Shown here: positions 25,274 through 34,629 of the stretch, piece by piece
Layout: each line of letters begins with the position of its first letter
How positions within the stretch are numbered: position 1 is the stretch's first letter
Assembly: GCF_019966595.1 (NCBI RefSeq)
Contig: NZ_JAINFJ010000001.1
Location: forward strand, 496,001 to 560,000
Reading direction: 5' to 3'
DNA: 64,000 bases
DNA from: Oricola indica
GTDB lineage: Bacteria > Pseudomonadota > Alphaproteobacteria > Rhizobiales > Rhizobiaceae
Notes under the pieces: model-generated
The model's input: only the letters and a program-made list of their open reading frames with translations
What the model was told of the DNA's origin: nothing
Database searches by the model: none
Made by a program: the position numbers and the translations under genes

Positions 25274-26587
25274 TTAGGCGTTCCCGCGCCGGTGCGCTGT
25301 GACGCCTGACACAATGCTCGCAGCCACCGCGCGATCGTCGCCGAGGGTCTGCAGCAGGAACAATTCCTCCGAAAGCGTCTCGATCGTCTCCGCCCTTAGC
25401 GCCATTGCCGGGTTGGAGGCACTGTCGAGCACGACGAAATCGGCCTCATAGCCCGGCGCAAGCCTGCCGATCCGGTCTTCCATGCCGAGCGCCGCGGCAT
25501 TGCCGAGCGTCGCCTGGTAGAAAGAGCGCAGCGGGTGATAGCGCTGCCCCTGCAGATTGAGCACCTTGTAGCCCTCGTCGAGCGTGCGCAGCATCGACCA
25601 GTTCGTGCCGCCGCCGATATCGGTCGCCACGGCATGGCGCGTCGCCGGCGTGGTCCCGCGCATCTTGTCGAGGTCGAAAAGACCGGAACCGAGAAAGAGG
25701 TTCGATGTCGGGCAGAACACGGCGACAGACCCGCTTTCCGCCATCCGCTCCATCTCGCGCGGACCCTGATGGATACAGTGGCCGAACAGCGTCTTCGGGC
25801 CGAGCAGCCCGTAATGATCGTAGATGTCCGTGTAATCCTTCGACCACGGAAAAAGCTCTGCGACCGTCTCGATCTCGCGGTGGTTCTCCGACAAATGCGT
25901 CTGCACCAGGCATTCGGGATGCTCGCGCACCAACGCGCCCGCCATCTCCATCTGTGCCTCGGTCGAGGTCAGCGCAAAACGCGGCGTCACGGCGACCTCG
26001 ACACGGTCCTTGCCGTGCCATTGGGCGATCAGCGCATTGGTGTCGTCATAACCCGATTGCGGCGTGTCGGTGAGCGGCTCCGGCGCGTTGCGGTCCATCA
26101 TCACCTTGCCGGCGATCATGCGCATGCCACGCGAGACGGCCGCACCGAGAAGCGCGTCCACCGAGCCCTTGTGCACCGAGCCATAGGCGATCGCGGTCGT
26201 TGTGCCGTGGGCGAGCAGCATCGAGAGGAACCGGTCCGCCATGCGCCCGGCATGCGCCGGATCGGCGTATTTCTGCTCCTCGACGAATGTGTAGGTGTTC
26301 AGCCATTCAAGCAGGCTGCCCGCATAAGAGGCGACGACCTGACCCTGCGGAAAATGGATATGGCAATCGACGAAACCCGGCAGGATCAGATGCGGGCGAT
26401 GATCCACATAGTCGTCGCTGCGATAGTCCGCCGGCAGCTCGCTCCAGTCGCCCGACCAGGCGATCGTTCCGTCCGCGACGGCGATCGCGCCATCCTCGAT
26501 GTAATGAAACGCTGTCGTGTCGTCGCCGCCGGCCGGTTCCCGCTCGAACCAGAGAAGCCGGCCGCGAAAGAGGGCCGTCGCGCTCAC
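25274..26587 (-). CDS. guaD: Guanine deaminase
   Basis: 437 residues of a metal-dependent amidohydrolase: FVDCHIHFPQ with the HxH metal pair, THLSENHREI, LFGHCIH and the PTSNLFLGSGLFDL signature of guanine deaminase. It converts guanine to xanthine in purine breakdown. I take GTG 26587 as the start: it overlaps the puuD stop as GTGA and gives the normal family length, whereas longer upstream reading is shadow of puuD. Pairing with PuuD makes a purine salvage/degradation operon. Confidence 0.93.
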   Translation of the reverse strand: MSATALFRGRLLWFEREPAGGDDTTAFHYIEDGAIAVADGTIAWSGDWSELPADYRSDDYVDHRPHLILPGFVDCHIHFPQGQVVASYAGSLLEWLNTYTFVEEQKYADPAHAGRMADRFLSMLLAHGTTTAIAYGSVHKGSVDALLGAAVSRGMRMIAGKVMMDRNAPEPLTDTPQSGYDDTNALIAQWHGKDRVEVAVTPRFALTSTEAQMEMAGALVREHPECLVQTHLSENHREIETVAELFPWSKDYTDIYDHYGLLGPKTLFGHCIHQGPREMERMAESGSVAVFCPTSNLFLGSGLFDLDKMRGTTPATRHAVATDIGGGTNWSMLRTLDEGYKVLNLQGQRYHPLRSFYQATLGNAAALGMEDRIGRLAPGYEADFVVLDSASNPAMALRAETIETLSEELFLLQTLGDDRAVAASIVSGVTAHRRGNA

Positions 26588-27810
26588 GAATCGCCGCGCC
26601 CGCGATACCACCGCACGAGCGCCGCGCGCTCTTCCGGCGGAATATCCGTCACGTTGCCCGGCGGCATGGCGTGGCTGACGCCAGCCTGCAGATAGATTTC
26701 GCGGGCGTGGTTGGCGATCCGGGCGTCGGTATCGAGCATGACCCGCTTGGGTGCCCAGTGAATGCCTTCCCACACCGGTTCGGCCGCATGGCACATCGAA
26801 CAGCGCGACAGCACGACATCGCGCGCCTCGTCGAACCCCGCCGACGCCATCATCCGTTCCGCCCCCGGCGTCGCCAGTTCAGCGTCCTCGTCGACTTGGC
26901 GCATCGGGTTAGTCGACAGCCAGATGATGAACACGAAGATGACCGCCGTCAGAAGCCAGGTCCAGTTCGGCGTGCCTTTGCGGGCGTGTTTGGTGTTGAA
27001 ATAATGCCGGATCAGCACGCCCATGATGAACACCAGCGACGCAATCACCCAGTTATAGGGCGTCGCGAAAGCCAGCGGGTAGTGGTTCGACAGCATCAGG
27101 AAGATGACGGGCAGCGTCAGGTAGTTGTTGTGCAGGGAGCGCTGCTTGGCCTGCTTGCCGAGCAGCGGATCGGGCGTCTCGCCCGCCTTCAGCGCCGCGA
27201 CCACCTTGGTCTGGTTCGGAATGATGATGAAGAACACATTGGCGCTCATGATCGTCGCCGTAAAGGCGCCCAGATGCACGAATGTCGCGCGGCCAGTAAA
27301 CAGATGCGTGTAACCCCACGCCATGAAGACCAGCAGAACGTAGAGCAGCAGCATCAGGCCGGTATCGCTCTTGCCCAGCGGCGACTTGCAGAGAAAGTCG
27401 TAGACGATCCAGCCGACCGTCAGCGATGCGAGAGAGATCACGATCGCGCCCCAGGCCGGGACGTCGAGCACGTTGCGGTCGATCAGGTAGAGTTCCGCGC
27501 CGGCGTAATAGAGCATCGCCATCAGCAACGCGCCGGACATCCAGGTGGCATAGGATTCCCACTTGAACCAGGTCAGGTGCTCCGGCATCGCGGCGGGCGC
27601 CACGAGGTACTTCTGGATATGGTAGAAACCGCCGCCATGGACCTGCCATTCCTCGCCATACACGCCGTCCGGAAGGCCCGGCCTTTGCGTCAGGCCCAGA
27701 TCGAGGGCGATGAAATAAAATGACGAACCGATCCAGGCAATCGCGGTCACGACGTGAAGCCAGCGTGCGGCGAATGTCAGCCAGTCCCAGGCAATGGCGA
27801 AATCGAGCAA
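26584..27810 (-). CDS. puuD: Membrane urate hydroxylase PuuD (cytochrome c-fused urate oxidase)
   Basis: 408 residues. About eight or nine membrane helices cover the first ~300 residues, with conserved segments VVTAIAWIGSSFYFI and QVHGGGFYHIQKY. A C-terminal cytochrome c domain has CSMCH and a distal methionine (HAMPPGN). The family oxidises urate to 5-hydroxyisourate at the membrane, passing electrons to the respiratory chain. The start appears to be TTG 27810 with AGGGGA upstream; no in-frame ATG is available there. It is translationally coupled to guaD. Confidence 0.9.
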   Translation of the reverse strand: MLDFAIAWDWLTFAARWLHVVTAIAWIGSSFYFIALDLGLTQRPGLPDGVYGEEWQVHGGGFYHIQKYLVAPAAMPEHLTWFKWESYATWMSGALLMAMLYYAGAELYLIDRNVLDVPAWGAIVISLASLTVGWIVYDFLCKSPLGKSDTGLMLLLYVLLVFMAWGYTHLFTGRATFVHLGAFTATIMSANVFFIIIPNQTKVVAALKAGETPDPLLGKQAKQRSLHNNYLTLPVIFLMLSNHYPLAFATPYNWVIASLVFIMGVLIRHYFNTKHARKGTPNWTWLLTAVIFVFIIWLSTNPMRQVDEDAELATPGAERMMASAGFDEARDVVLSRCSMCHAAEPVWEGIHWAPKRVMLDTDARIANHAREIYLQAGVSHAMPPGNVTDIPPEERAALVRWYRGRGDS

Positions 27811-27870
27811 GGCAGTGTCCCCTGTAACGCCATTACCATGCCGATCAGGGGCTTAAAGGCAAGTCTTAAG

Positions 27871-27903
27871 TGCAGCGCAGCATGAATGCTGCGCTGCATT
27901 TTT
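27871..27903. terminator. Strong hairpin between puuD and the DJ-1 gene
   Basis: A 12-bp perfect stem (TGCAGCGCAGCA 27871-27882, loop TGAA, TGCTGCGCTGCA 27887-27898) is followed by five T on the + strand. The flanking genes both run on the minus strand, where the hairpin lies 10-40 bp past the DJ-1 stop but lacks a clear U-run. It is probably still a terminator for that gene. Confidence 0.6.
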
Positions 27904-27912
27904 CCGGTTTCG

Positions 27913-28479
27913 TCAGGCCGCGAGCCGACGCTCTTCGTGGCGGCCTTCCTCGATTTCCTCGATGATCTTCGCGACAAAGGCATCGAGGTCCTTGGGCGAG
28001 CGTGACGTCACGATGCCGCCGTCGGCGACCACCTCCGCGTCCCGCCAGTTCGCGCCGGCATTGACGAGGTCGGTCTTGATGGAATGGTACGAGGTCATGT
28101 CGCGCCCCTCGACCGCCCCCGCCTCGGCGAGAAGCCACGGGCCGTGACAGATCGCGGCGACGACCTTGCCGCTCTTCAGGAAAGTCTTGACGATCGCCAT
28201 GGCGTCGGTGTCGACGCGCAGTATGTCCGGGTTGATCTGGCCGCCCGGAAGGACGAGCGCATCGTATTCGGAGAGGTCGGCGTCGGCCGCGGCCAGATCG
28301 GCATCGACCGTTTCGCCCCAGTCGCCATTGTCCCAGCTCTTGATGGCGCGCTTCTCGGGCGCCGCGACATCGACGATCGCGCCCGCGAGTTTCAGCTTCT
28401 GCAAGGGCACGAAAAGCTCCGATTTCTCGAAACCGTCGGTCGCGAGGATAAGAACTCTGGATTCGGTAATCTTGGGCAT
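27913..28479 (-). CDS. DJ-1/PfpI family protein (class I glutamine amidotransferase-like)
   Basis: 188 residues. It has VLILATDGFEKSELFVPLQKL, YDALVLPGGQINPD and the nucleophile elbow AAICHGPWLLAEAG with its cysteine, the layout of PfpI/YhbO-type proteins. These are linked to glyoxal detoxification or protein repair; old 'intracellular protease' names are doubtful. ATG 28479 has GGAG upstream; a longer N-terminus to 28515 is unlikely. It is divergent from the glutamine amidotransferase gene. Confidence 0.88.
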   Translation of the reverse strand: MPKITESRVLILATDGFEKSELFVPLQKLKLAGAIVDVAAPEKRAIKSWDNGDWGETVDADLAAADADLSEYDALVLPGGQINPDILRVDTDAMAIVKTFLKSGKVVAAICHGPWLLAEAGAVEGRDMTSYHSIKTDLVNAGANWRDAEVVADGGIVTSRSPKDLDAFVAKIIEEIEEGRHEERRLAA

Positions 28480-28655
28480 TGTCAGTCTCCATTTCGGTTG
28501 GTGACATCGACCCAATGCGAAGGATGGACTTCCGTTCCCTCACGTTTCGCTACGGCGCTGAAGGCAGGGAAACCGCGCCGAGATTGACATTGCGCAAGGC
28601 GCATACGAAATCAGAAGGGCTATCGAAAACAGCCAACGGAATGGAGATCGAATCG

Positions 28656-29492
28656 GTGTGCCGCCTGTATGCGATGCGCGCGAGCGAACCGACAAAGGTC
28701 GAGTGCAGTCTCGTGCTCGCGCAGAACGCCCTCATGCAGCAAAGCCAGGGGGACGCGGAAGGCTTGGTGCACGGCCACGGCTGGGGCGTCGCCGATTATC
28801 GCGAAACCGTTCCGATGATCGAGAAACAGACCTGGGCAGCCTATCACGGCGAACACTTCCGCAAGACGGCGGCACGCGTCTATGCGCACACCGTCGTGGC
28901 CCACGTCCGACAGGCGACTGTCGGCGGCACGGCGCTGGAAAACACCCATCCCTTTCAGAACGGACGCTGGGTCTTCGCCCATAACGGCACGGTGCCCAAT
29001 TTCGACCGCGTGCGCGACCTGATGATCGACCACATCGATCCGCTGCTGCGAAACGACATCAAGGGCATCACCGACAGCGAGCATGTCTTCTACTACCTGC
29101 TGACGAGGATCATGCGCCATCCTGACCAGCCGCTGCACGAGGTCGTCGGGCGCGCCCTGCGGCAGATCATCGACTGGTCCCATTCCGTCGATCCCAACGA
29201 AGAGGTCGGCCTGAACATTGTCCTGACGGACGGCGACCGGCTGGTCGGTTCGCGCTACAATCGCACGCTCTGGCATCTGGTGAAGACCGATGTCGCCGTC
29301 TGCGGCGTCTGCGGCCGCACGCATGTGCAACACGATACCGGCGCCGATTACCGTGCGGTCGAAATTGCCTCTGAGCCGATCAGCGGCGAGAATTGGCAGT
29401 CATTCGCCAATGGCGTCGTCTACGCCATCGACAAGGATCTTCATTTCCGCATCGATCCCCTGCCGGCACGGGCGGGTGCGGTCGCGGCGTGA
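28656..29492 (+). CDS. Class II glutamine amidotransferase (YafJ/EgtC-like)
   Basis: 278 residues. This N-terminal-nucleophile family needs cysteine as residue 2, and only GTG 28656 gives that (VCRLYAMRAS read as fMet-Cys); GGAG lies nine bases upstream. HVRQATVGGTALENTHPF and WVFAHNGTVPNF are the glutaminase substrate-binding segments. It resembles YafJ/DUG3/EgtC proteins, which hydrolyse gamma-glutamyl compounds. No ergothioneine genes are adjacent, so EgtC itself is not supported. Confidence 0.85.
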   Translation: MCRLYAMRASEPTKVECSLVLAQNALMQQSQGDAEGLVHGHGWGVADYRETVPMIEKQTWAAYHGEHFRKTAARVYAHTVVAHVRQATVGGTALENTHPFQNGRWVFAHNGTVPNFDRVRDLMIDHIDPLLRNDIKGITDSEHVFYYLLTRIMRHPDQPLHEVVGRALRQIIDWSHSVDPNEEVGLNIVLTDGDRLVGSRYNRTLWHLVKTDVAVCGVCGRTHVQHDTGADYRAVEIASEPISGENWQSFANGVVYAIDKDLHFRIDPLPARAGAVAA

Positions 29493-29505
29493 ACGATCGC
29501 GGCGC

Positions 29506-29519
29506 TTGACTGAAATCAA
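29506..29519. promoter_or_regulatory. FNR/FixK-type box before the DUF3775 gene
   Basis: TTGACTGAAATCAA matches the TTGAY-N4-RTCAA pattern of FNR/FnrL/FixK sites perfectly. It lies 60 bp before the start codon at 29579, a usable distance for low-oxygen activation. Confidence 0.55.
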
Positions 29520-29578
29520 GGGAACGAAACGGCCGGAAGCTAGTTTCGCTTCAAGACACGCGGCAAGTGGAGGAATTC

Positions 29579-29974
29579 ATGGCCGAAATTGCAATCGACA
29601 GCGTTGAACTCGAAGCCTTGATCCTGCGAATGCGCGTGCTCATGGCCCGCGAAGAGACCGATGTCTCCGACCCGGGCGGCAACCCGTCCGACGACGAGGT
29701 GCCCGCCGCCCTTCAGGAACTGTCCGGCGACCTCACCCGCACCGAACTCGTCCAGGAAATCGAAAGCCTCAATGACGACCAGCAGGACGCGCTGGTGACG
29801 CTCTACTGGATCGGTCGCGGCGATGCCGAGCCGCAGGAATGGGACGCGACGATCGCGCTCGCCCGCCAGCGGCACGAGGGATCGACGGCCGAATACCTGC
29901 TTTCCCACCCGCTGGTCCCCGACCAGATCGAGGAAGGCTGGGAGAAGATGCGCGAATCCGGCGAGCTAGACTGA
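29579..29974 (+). CDS. DUF3775 family protein
   Basis: 131 residues, acidic. LVQEIESLNDDQQDALVTLYWIGRGD and AEYLLSHPLVPDQIEEGWEKM are recognisable DUF3775 segments. The function is unknown to me. GGAGGA sits five bases before ATG 29579. A perfect FNR/FixK-like box lies 60 bp upstream, suggesting induction under oxygen limitation. Its 3' end overlaps the convergent transporter gene by nine bases. Confidence 0.75.
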   Translation: MAEIAIDSVELEALILRMRVLMAREETDVSDPGGNPSDDEVPAALQELSGDLTRTELVQEIESLNDDQQDALVTLYWIGRGDAEPQEWDATIALARQRHEGSTAEYLLSHPLVPDQIEEGWEKMRESGELD

Positions 29975-30862
29975 GGTCGCCGCCGCGCGAGCAGCCCTGC
30001 GTTCGGCATTGATGTTGAGCAGGTTGCCGGCAAGGATCACCGCACCACCCAGGAAGACCGTCAGTTCGAGCGGCTCGCCATAGATCAGCATGCCGAGCAC
30101 GGCGATGAATGGCAGGCGCAGGAACTCCATCGGCGCGACCACCGAGGCCGGCGCATGCGACAGCGCCGATGTCAGGCAATAATGAGCCGTCAGGCCGGCT
30201 ACGCCGACAACGACGATCCATGGCACGAGCGCGGCCGAGAACATGGTCATCCCGCCCGGCGCGGCGAGCGCGAAGCCCATCACCGTCTGGCTCGCCGTCA
30301 TCCAGAAGATGACGCACAGGGTCGTGTCGGTGCGCATCAGCTTCTTCGTGAAAAGCGTGTTCAGCGCAAATCCGACCGCGGCTCCAAGCCCGGCGAAATG
30401 GCCAGCCTCCAGCGGAGCGACACCCGGGCGCGCCACGATCAGCACGCCGATGAAACCCAGCAGGGCACCGACCGCCCTCGCCCGCGTCATCCTCTCGCCA
30501 AGCAGCAGCGGCGCCAAAAGAGCGACCCAGATCGGGTTTGTGAATTCGAGGGCAACGAGCTGGGCAAGCGGAATGACCGCGACGCCGTAGAACCAGAGAT
30601 TCTGCCCGGTAAAATGAAAGACGTTGCGCAGGATGTGCAGCCCCGCCTTCTGCGTCTTCACCTGCGAGAACCCGCGCTTCGAAAACGAGATGACGACACA
30701 GATCAGGACGAAACCGATCACCGAGCGGTAGGCCATCAGTTCGAACGTGTCGAGTTCGGCCTGGATCTCGCGGCCCGAGATGGCCATTGACGCGAATGAG
30801 AGGATCGCGCCGCCCATCCACATGGCGGCCGTCATCGGTGAAGAGGAAGAAGAAGAACTCAT
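29966..30862 (-). CDS. EamA/DMT-family transporter
   Basis: 298 residues with ten hydrophobic helices in two EamA repeats (VLICVVISFSKRG, EFTNPIWVALLAPLLLGERMTRARAVGALLGFIGV, and a second copy ending LRLPFIAVLGMLIYGE). The family exports or imports small metabolites by the drug/metabolite transporter fold; the substrate is not predictable. A run of serines opens the frame, and a start at the second Met (nine codons in) is equally possible. It is not coupled to the hyp genes 100 bp away. Confidence 0.85.
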   Translation of the reverse strand: MSSSSSSSPMTAAMWMGGAILSFASMAISGREIQAELDTFELMAYRSVIGFVLICVVISFSKRGFSQVKTQKAGLHILRNVFHFTGQNLWFYGVAVIPLAQLVALEFTNPIWVALLAPLLLGERMTRARAVGALLGFIGVLIVARPGVAPLEAGHFAGLGAAVGFALNTLFTKKLMRTDTTLCVIFWMTASQTVMGFALAAPGGMTMFSAALVPWIVVVGVAGLTAHYCLTSALSHAPASVVAPMEFLRLPFIAVLGMLIYGEPLELTVFLGGAVILAGNLLNINAERRAARAAATSV

Positions 30863-30966
30863 GGTCGCTCGTGATTAGTCGAGCGCGCCACGATCACCAA
30901 GCGGAAAACGCTGTTCCCTTGCGGTACCGGAACAAAGTCTTGCCGACCGTCGGGATGTCGATCCCG

Positions 30967-31755
30967 CTACTCCGCGGCGGTGCCGAGCGGATAGCCGGCA
31001 AGCGCCATCCCGCGCGCCGCCGTCAGCCAGGCGATCCACGCCTCCATGCCCTCGCCGCTGCGCGCGGAAACCTGCAGGACCTTGATCGACGGATTGACCT
31101 TGCGGGCATTCGCAATTGTTTCGGCAACGTCGAAATCGAGATGCGGCAACAGATCGGACTTGTTGAGCAGGACAAGGTCGGAAGCCGCGAACATGTCAGG
31201 ATACTTGAGTGGCTTGTCCTCGCCCTCGGTCACGGACAGGATTGCGACCTTGTGCGCTTCGCCGAGATCGAACGCCGCCGGGCAGACGAGATTGCCGACA
31301 TTCTCGATAAACACGACCGAGCCCTCGGAGGGCGCGAGGCGCTCCACCGCGTGACCGACCATATGCGCATCGAGATGGCAGCCCTTGCCCGTATTGATCT
31401 GCACGGCCGGCGCGCCCGTTGCGCGGATGCGGTCGGCGTCGTTCGACGTCTGCTGATCACCCTCGACGACGTAGCTTTTCAGCCGCCCGCCCAGCATCCC
31501 GATGGTCTTGACCAGCAGCGCCGTCTTGCCGGATCCGGGGCTCGAAACGAGATTCAGCGCCAGAATGCCGCGCTCGGCGAAAAACGAACGGTTTTCAGCG
31601 GCATAGGCATTGTTCTTGGCAAGGATGTCGAGTTCCAGCGCGATCGTGCGGCTGTCCTCCGCATGACTTTGGCCGTGATCATGATCGTGGTGGTGGCCAT
31701 GCGCCGCGCCCTCGATCCGGGCGCCGTCGCCGCCGCATCCGCAGGTGGTACACAT
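30967..31755 (-). CDS. hypB: Hydrogenase nickel-incorporation GTPase HypB
   Basis: 262 residues. The N-terminus has CTTCGCG (high-affinity nickel site) and a histidine-rich GHHHDHDHG store. The G domain has the P-loop [32 protein letters not shown] and NKSDLL. HypB inserts Ni into the large subunit together with HypA. Start 31755 overlaps the hypA stop (TGATG) and has a perfect GGAGGTG site. It is the last gene of the hox operon. Confidence 0.97.
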   Translation of the reverse strand: MCTTCGCGGDGARIEGAAHGHHHDHDHGQSHAEDSRTIALELDILAKNNAYAAENRSFFAERGILALNLVSSPGSGKTALLVKTIGMLGGRLKSYVVEGDQQTSNDADRIRATGAPAVQINTGKGCHLDAHMVGHAVERLAPSEGSVVFIENVGNLVCPAAFDLGEAHKVAILSVTEGEDKPLKYPDMFAASDLVLLNKSDLLPHLDFDVAETIANARKVNPSIKVLQVSARSGEGMEAWIAWLTAARGMALAGYPLGTAAE

Positions 31756-32096
31756 CAATTCACCTCCAGTTCCCTGATCCGGAATTCCTCGCCGCGCGTC
31801 ACCTTGCGGTGATGCGACCCGCACATCGGGCACGGATCGTAGCGCTCGGCGATCGCACTGGTTGCGCCGCAGTCGAGACACTCTGCCAGAGCCTCGGTCT
31901 CGATGATATCCAGCGTCGCGTCTTCGGCGAGGCTCCCGCGCATCACGACATCGAAGCCGAAACGCAGCGCTTCCGGCTCCACGCAGGAGAGCGATCCGAT
32001 CTCGACGCTGACCCGCGTCACCTTCTCGAAATTCTGCGCGAGCGCCTGTTCCTTCAATATGCCGAGAATGTTCTCGCAAAGCGACATCTCATGCAT
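31755..32096 (-). CDS. hypA: Hydrogenase nickel chaperone HypA
   Basis: 113 residues. The N-terminal MHEMSL supplies the Ni-binding MHE motif, and a zinc domain follows with ECLDCGA and CPMCGS (two CxxC). It delivers nickel to hydrogenase with HypB. It lies 12 bases after the protease gene and is coupled to hypB. hypC, hypD, hypE and hypF are not in the window. Confidence 0.96.
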   Translation of the reverse strand: MHEMSLCENILGILKEQALAQNFEKVTRVSVEIGSLSCVEPEALRFGFDVVMRGSLAEDATLDIIETEALAECLDCGATSAIAERYDPCPMCGSHHRKVTRGEEFRIRELEVN

Positions 32097-32108
32097 CGCA
32101 CTGTCCGA

Positions 32109-32597
32109 TCAAGCCGCGCCCGTCACGGTCCGGACAGGCTGTTGCCATCCGCTCGTGACGGAATCCGTCTCGCCATACCATTGCAGGAAGAAAGCTTCGG
32201 CAAGATCGAGATTGCTCCGCGCCGTCTCGCTCAGCCCTTCCTTCACCTCGCCGAACTCCCGGCCCGCAATACCCAGCAGATAGGCTTCGGGTTCGCTGTC
32301 ATAAAGCGTCTTCGCCAAAGCGAGCACGGTGGCGGGCGTGAGGCTGTGGCTCGTCAGCGTTCCCGCACCCGCCCGGACTTCTGCGAAATCATACGCGCCT
32401 TCGGCCTCCAGCGACGCATCGACGAAAACGACTTTGTCCGCCTCGGACACCGCCAGCGCATGATCGACGGTCAACTGGTAGTCTATATCCACCGACAGGC
32501 CCGGGAGACCGGCGCTTTCGATGCGGTCGGCGAAAGCCGGGCCCAGCCCGTCATCGCCCCGTCCGCTGTTTCCATAGCCGATCAGCAGCACCACCAT
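32109..32597 (-). CDS. [NiFe]-hydrogenase maturation protease (HoxW/HycI type)
   Basis: 162 residues. GYGNSGRGDDGLGPAFADRI carries the conserved GN...DDG metal/Ni-sensing motif, followed by VDIDYQLTVDHA and VVFVDASL. The enzyme clips the C-terminal peptide of the large subunit after nickel loading. It directly follows hoxH by four bases, so HoxH, which still has residues after DPCLSCATH, is its substrate. Confidence 0.92.
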   Translation of the reverse strand: MVVLLIGYGNSGRGDDGLGPAFADRIESAGLPGLSVDIDYQLTVDHALAVSEADKVVFVDASLEAEGAYDFAEVRAGAGTLTSHSLTPATVLALAKTLYDSEPEAYLLGIAGREFGEVKEGLSETARSNLDLAEAFFLQWYGETDSVTSGWQQPVRTVTGAA

Positions 32598-32601
32598 CTC
32601 C

Positions 32602-34044
32602 TCACGCGGCCTGCGCGCGGCTATCGACCAGCGCGCCGTCGGCGTCGAACAGTTCTATCTGCAAGGGCATCTGCCCGAGCGCATGGGTTGCGCAGGAAAG
32701 GCACGGGTCATAGGCGCGGATCGCCACCTCGACATGGTTCAGCATGCCCTCGGTGATCTGCTCGTGCCCCGACAGGTGTTTGACAGCCACGTCCTTGACC
32801 GCCTTGTTCATCGCGTCGTTGTTGTGCGTCGTCGAAACGATGAGATTGCAATAGGTTACCTGGTCGTTCTCATCCACCTGGTAGTGGTGAATGAGGTTGC
32901 CGCGCGGGGCCTCTATGACGCCGACACCTTCCTCGCGACGGTCTCCCTTCGCCTGCAGGTCGGTTCCCTGAAGGTCCGGATCATGCAGGAGTTCCCTGAT
33001 CTTCTCGACGCAGTGCACCACCTCGATCATCCGCGCCCAGTGATTGTTCAGCGCGGCATTGTTCGGTGCGCCGCCCGTTACCGCCTTCAATTCCTTGTGC
33101 GCCTCATTGGCGAGCGGCGTGTCGATGAAGCTTGCTGTGTTCATGCGCGCCAGCGGCCCGACACGATACCAGCCCTTTTCGGCGCCGAGATCGCGAATGA
33201 AGGGGAACTTCATGTAGGACCACGACCGCACATCCTCGACGATCTTCTCGTGATAGCGGCTGTATTCCAGCTGGTCGAAGATGACATCGCCCTGCGGATC
33301 GAGGGCGCGCAGATTGCCGTGATAGAGATCCAGCGCTCCGTCGCCCTCGCGCACGATGGACATGAAATTCGAGGGGAACGACGCAAAATTGTCCACGATG
33401 TCCGCATGATCGAGGCTGTAGCCGCGGGCGAGCGCCAGAGCGTCGAGCGCCCATTCTTCCATGTCGGCGATCGTCTTCAGGAAGGCGTCGCGGGTTTCGA
33501 TCGGCAGGTTCCGGTTGATTCCCCCGGGGATCGCCCCTGTGCCGTGGATCTTCTTGCCGGCCGTCGCCTCGATGATCTCCTGGCCGAATTTCCGCATAAG
33601 GACCGCGCGGCGGCCAAGCTCCGGGTTCTCCTTGATGACCTCGAAGATGTTGCGCTTTTCGGCCGGCGCGCCGAAGCCGAACAGCAGATCGGGCGCTGAC
33701 AGGTGAAAGAAATGCAGCACGTGGCTCTGCATCACCTGGCCGTAATGCATCAGCCGGCGCATCTTTTCCGCCGTCGGCGGCAATTCGTCGACGCCGCAGA
33801 TGACATCCATCGCCTTGGCAGCTGCGAGATGGTGGCTGACCGGGCAGATGCCGCACAGGCGCTGCACGATGACCGGCACCTCCCAGAGCAGGCGGCCGCG
33901 AATGAAGCGTTCGAAACCGCGAAACTCGACGATATGCAGGCGCGCCTCGTCGACATTGTTGTCGCGGTCGAGATGGATCGTCACCTTGCCGTGCCCCTCG
34001 ACGCGGGTCACAGGCGAAATCTCGATCAGTCTGGGTTCGGCCAT
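32602..34044 (-). CDS. hoxH: NAD-reducing [NiFe]-hydrogenase large subunit HoxH
   Basis: 480 residues. It begins with PVTRVEGHGKV. The first nickel-binding pair is in RLCGICPVSHH and the second in DPCLSCATHALGQMPLQIEL near the C-terminus. The 26 or so residues after the last cysteine would be removed by the adjacent protease. This matches the group 3d soluble, bidirectional enzymes. ATG 34044 has GGAG upstream. Catalytic site: reversible H2 cleavage in the cytosol. Confidence 0.95.
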   Translation of the reverse strand: MAEPRLIEISPVTRVEGHGKVTIHLDRDNNVDEARLHIVEFRGFERFIRGRLLWEVPVIVQRLCGICPVSHHLAAAKAMDVICGVDELPPTAEKMRRLMHYGQVMQSHVLHFFHLSAPDLLFGFGAPAEKRNIFEVIKENPELGRRAVLMRKFGQEIIEATAGKKIHGTGAIPGGINRNLPIETRDAFLKTIADMEEWALDALALARGYSLDHADIVDNFASFPSNFMSIVREGDGALDLYHGNLRALDPQGDVIFDQLEYSRYHEKIVEDVRSWSYMKFPFIRDLGAEKGWYRVGPLARMNTASFIDTPLANEAHKELKAVTGGAPNNAALNNHWARMIEVVHCVEKIRELLHDPDLQGTDLQAKGDRREEGVGVIEAPRGNLIHHYQVDENDQVTYCNLIVSTTHNNDAMNKAVKDVAVKHLSGHEQITEGMLNHVEVAIRAYDPCLSCATHALGQMPLQIELFDADGALVDSRAQAA

Positions 34045-34059
34045 GTCGCGCCGCTCCAA

Positions 34060-34629
34060 TCAGTCAAATTTGATATGCATGCGGTCGAAACCGTGGAATT
34101 TGCCCGCGAGCAGGCTCGTCAGCGTCTCGTAGATGACATCGCCGGTCGGCGCGCAACCGGGAATCTGGTAATCGATCTCGACCACTTCCGAGCACGGATA
34201 AACCTCGTCGAGCAGCAGCGGCAGCGCCGGGTCGTTCGGGATGTCGTGCGTCGTATTGCGGATGTAGCGGCCGGTTATATACGCCTCCTCGAGGCACTCC
34301 CGCAAAGGCGCATCGGAATGCATGATGGCGTTGCGCATCACCGGCAGGCCACCCATGATCGCGCATTGGCCGATGGCGATCAGCACGTCGCAATTGCGCC
34401 GGAAATCGCGCAGGACATGCACGTTTTCCTCGTTGCAGCAGCCACCCTCGATGATGCCGATGTCGCAGCGCTGCGTGAACCGCTTGATATCGGTCAGCGG
34501 CGACCGGTCGATCTCGACAAGCTTCATCAGTTCGATGAGCCGCTCGTCGATGTCGAGGATCGCCATGTGGCAGCCGAAGCATCCGGCGAGCGAAGTCGTC
34601 GCGATACGGGCTTTTCTGGGTTCAGCCAC
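34060..34629 (-). CDS. hoxY: NAD-reducing hydrogenase small subunit HoxY
   Basis: 189 residues. GCFGCHMAILD, EGGCCNEENVH, AIGQCAIMGG and IPGCAPTGD provide the four cysteines of the proximal [4Fe-4S] cluster, as in NuoB-like small subunits. It lacks a Tat signal, as expected for a soluble enzyme. The start is GTG 34629 with AGGGGAAG upstream, overlapping hoxU by eight bases. Confidence 0.95.
   Translation of the reverse strand: MAEPRKARIATTSLAGCFGCHMAILDIDERLIELMKLVEIDRSPLTDIKRFTQRCDIGIIEGGCCNEENVHVLRDFRRNCDVLIAIGQCAIMGGLPVMRNAIMHSDAPLRECLEEAYITGRYIRNTTHDIPNDPALPLLLDEVYPCSEVVEIDYQIPGCAPTGDVIYETLTSLLAGKFHGFDRMHIKFD

Noticed and set aside
26588-26794. Upstream extension of the guanine deaminase frame
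   Set aside because: Overlaps the cytochrome c domain of puuD; the GTGA start at 26587 gives the normal protein length.
28656-29492. Naming the amidotransferase EgtC
   Set aside because: No egtB or egtD is nearby; only the YafJ/EgtC-like class is supported.
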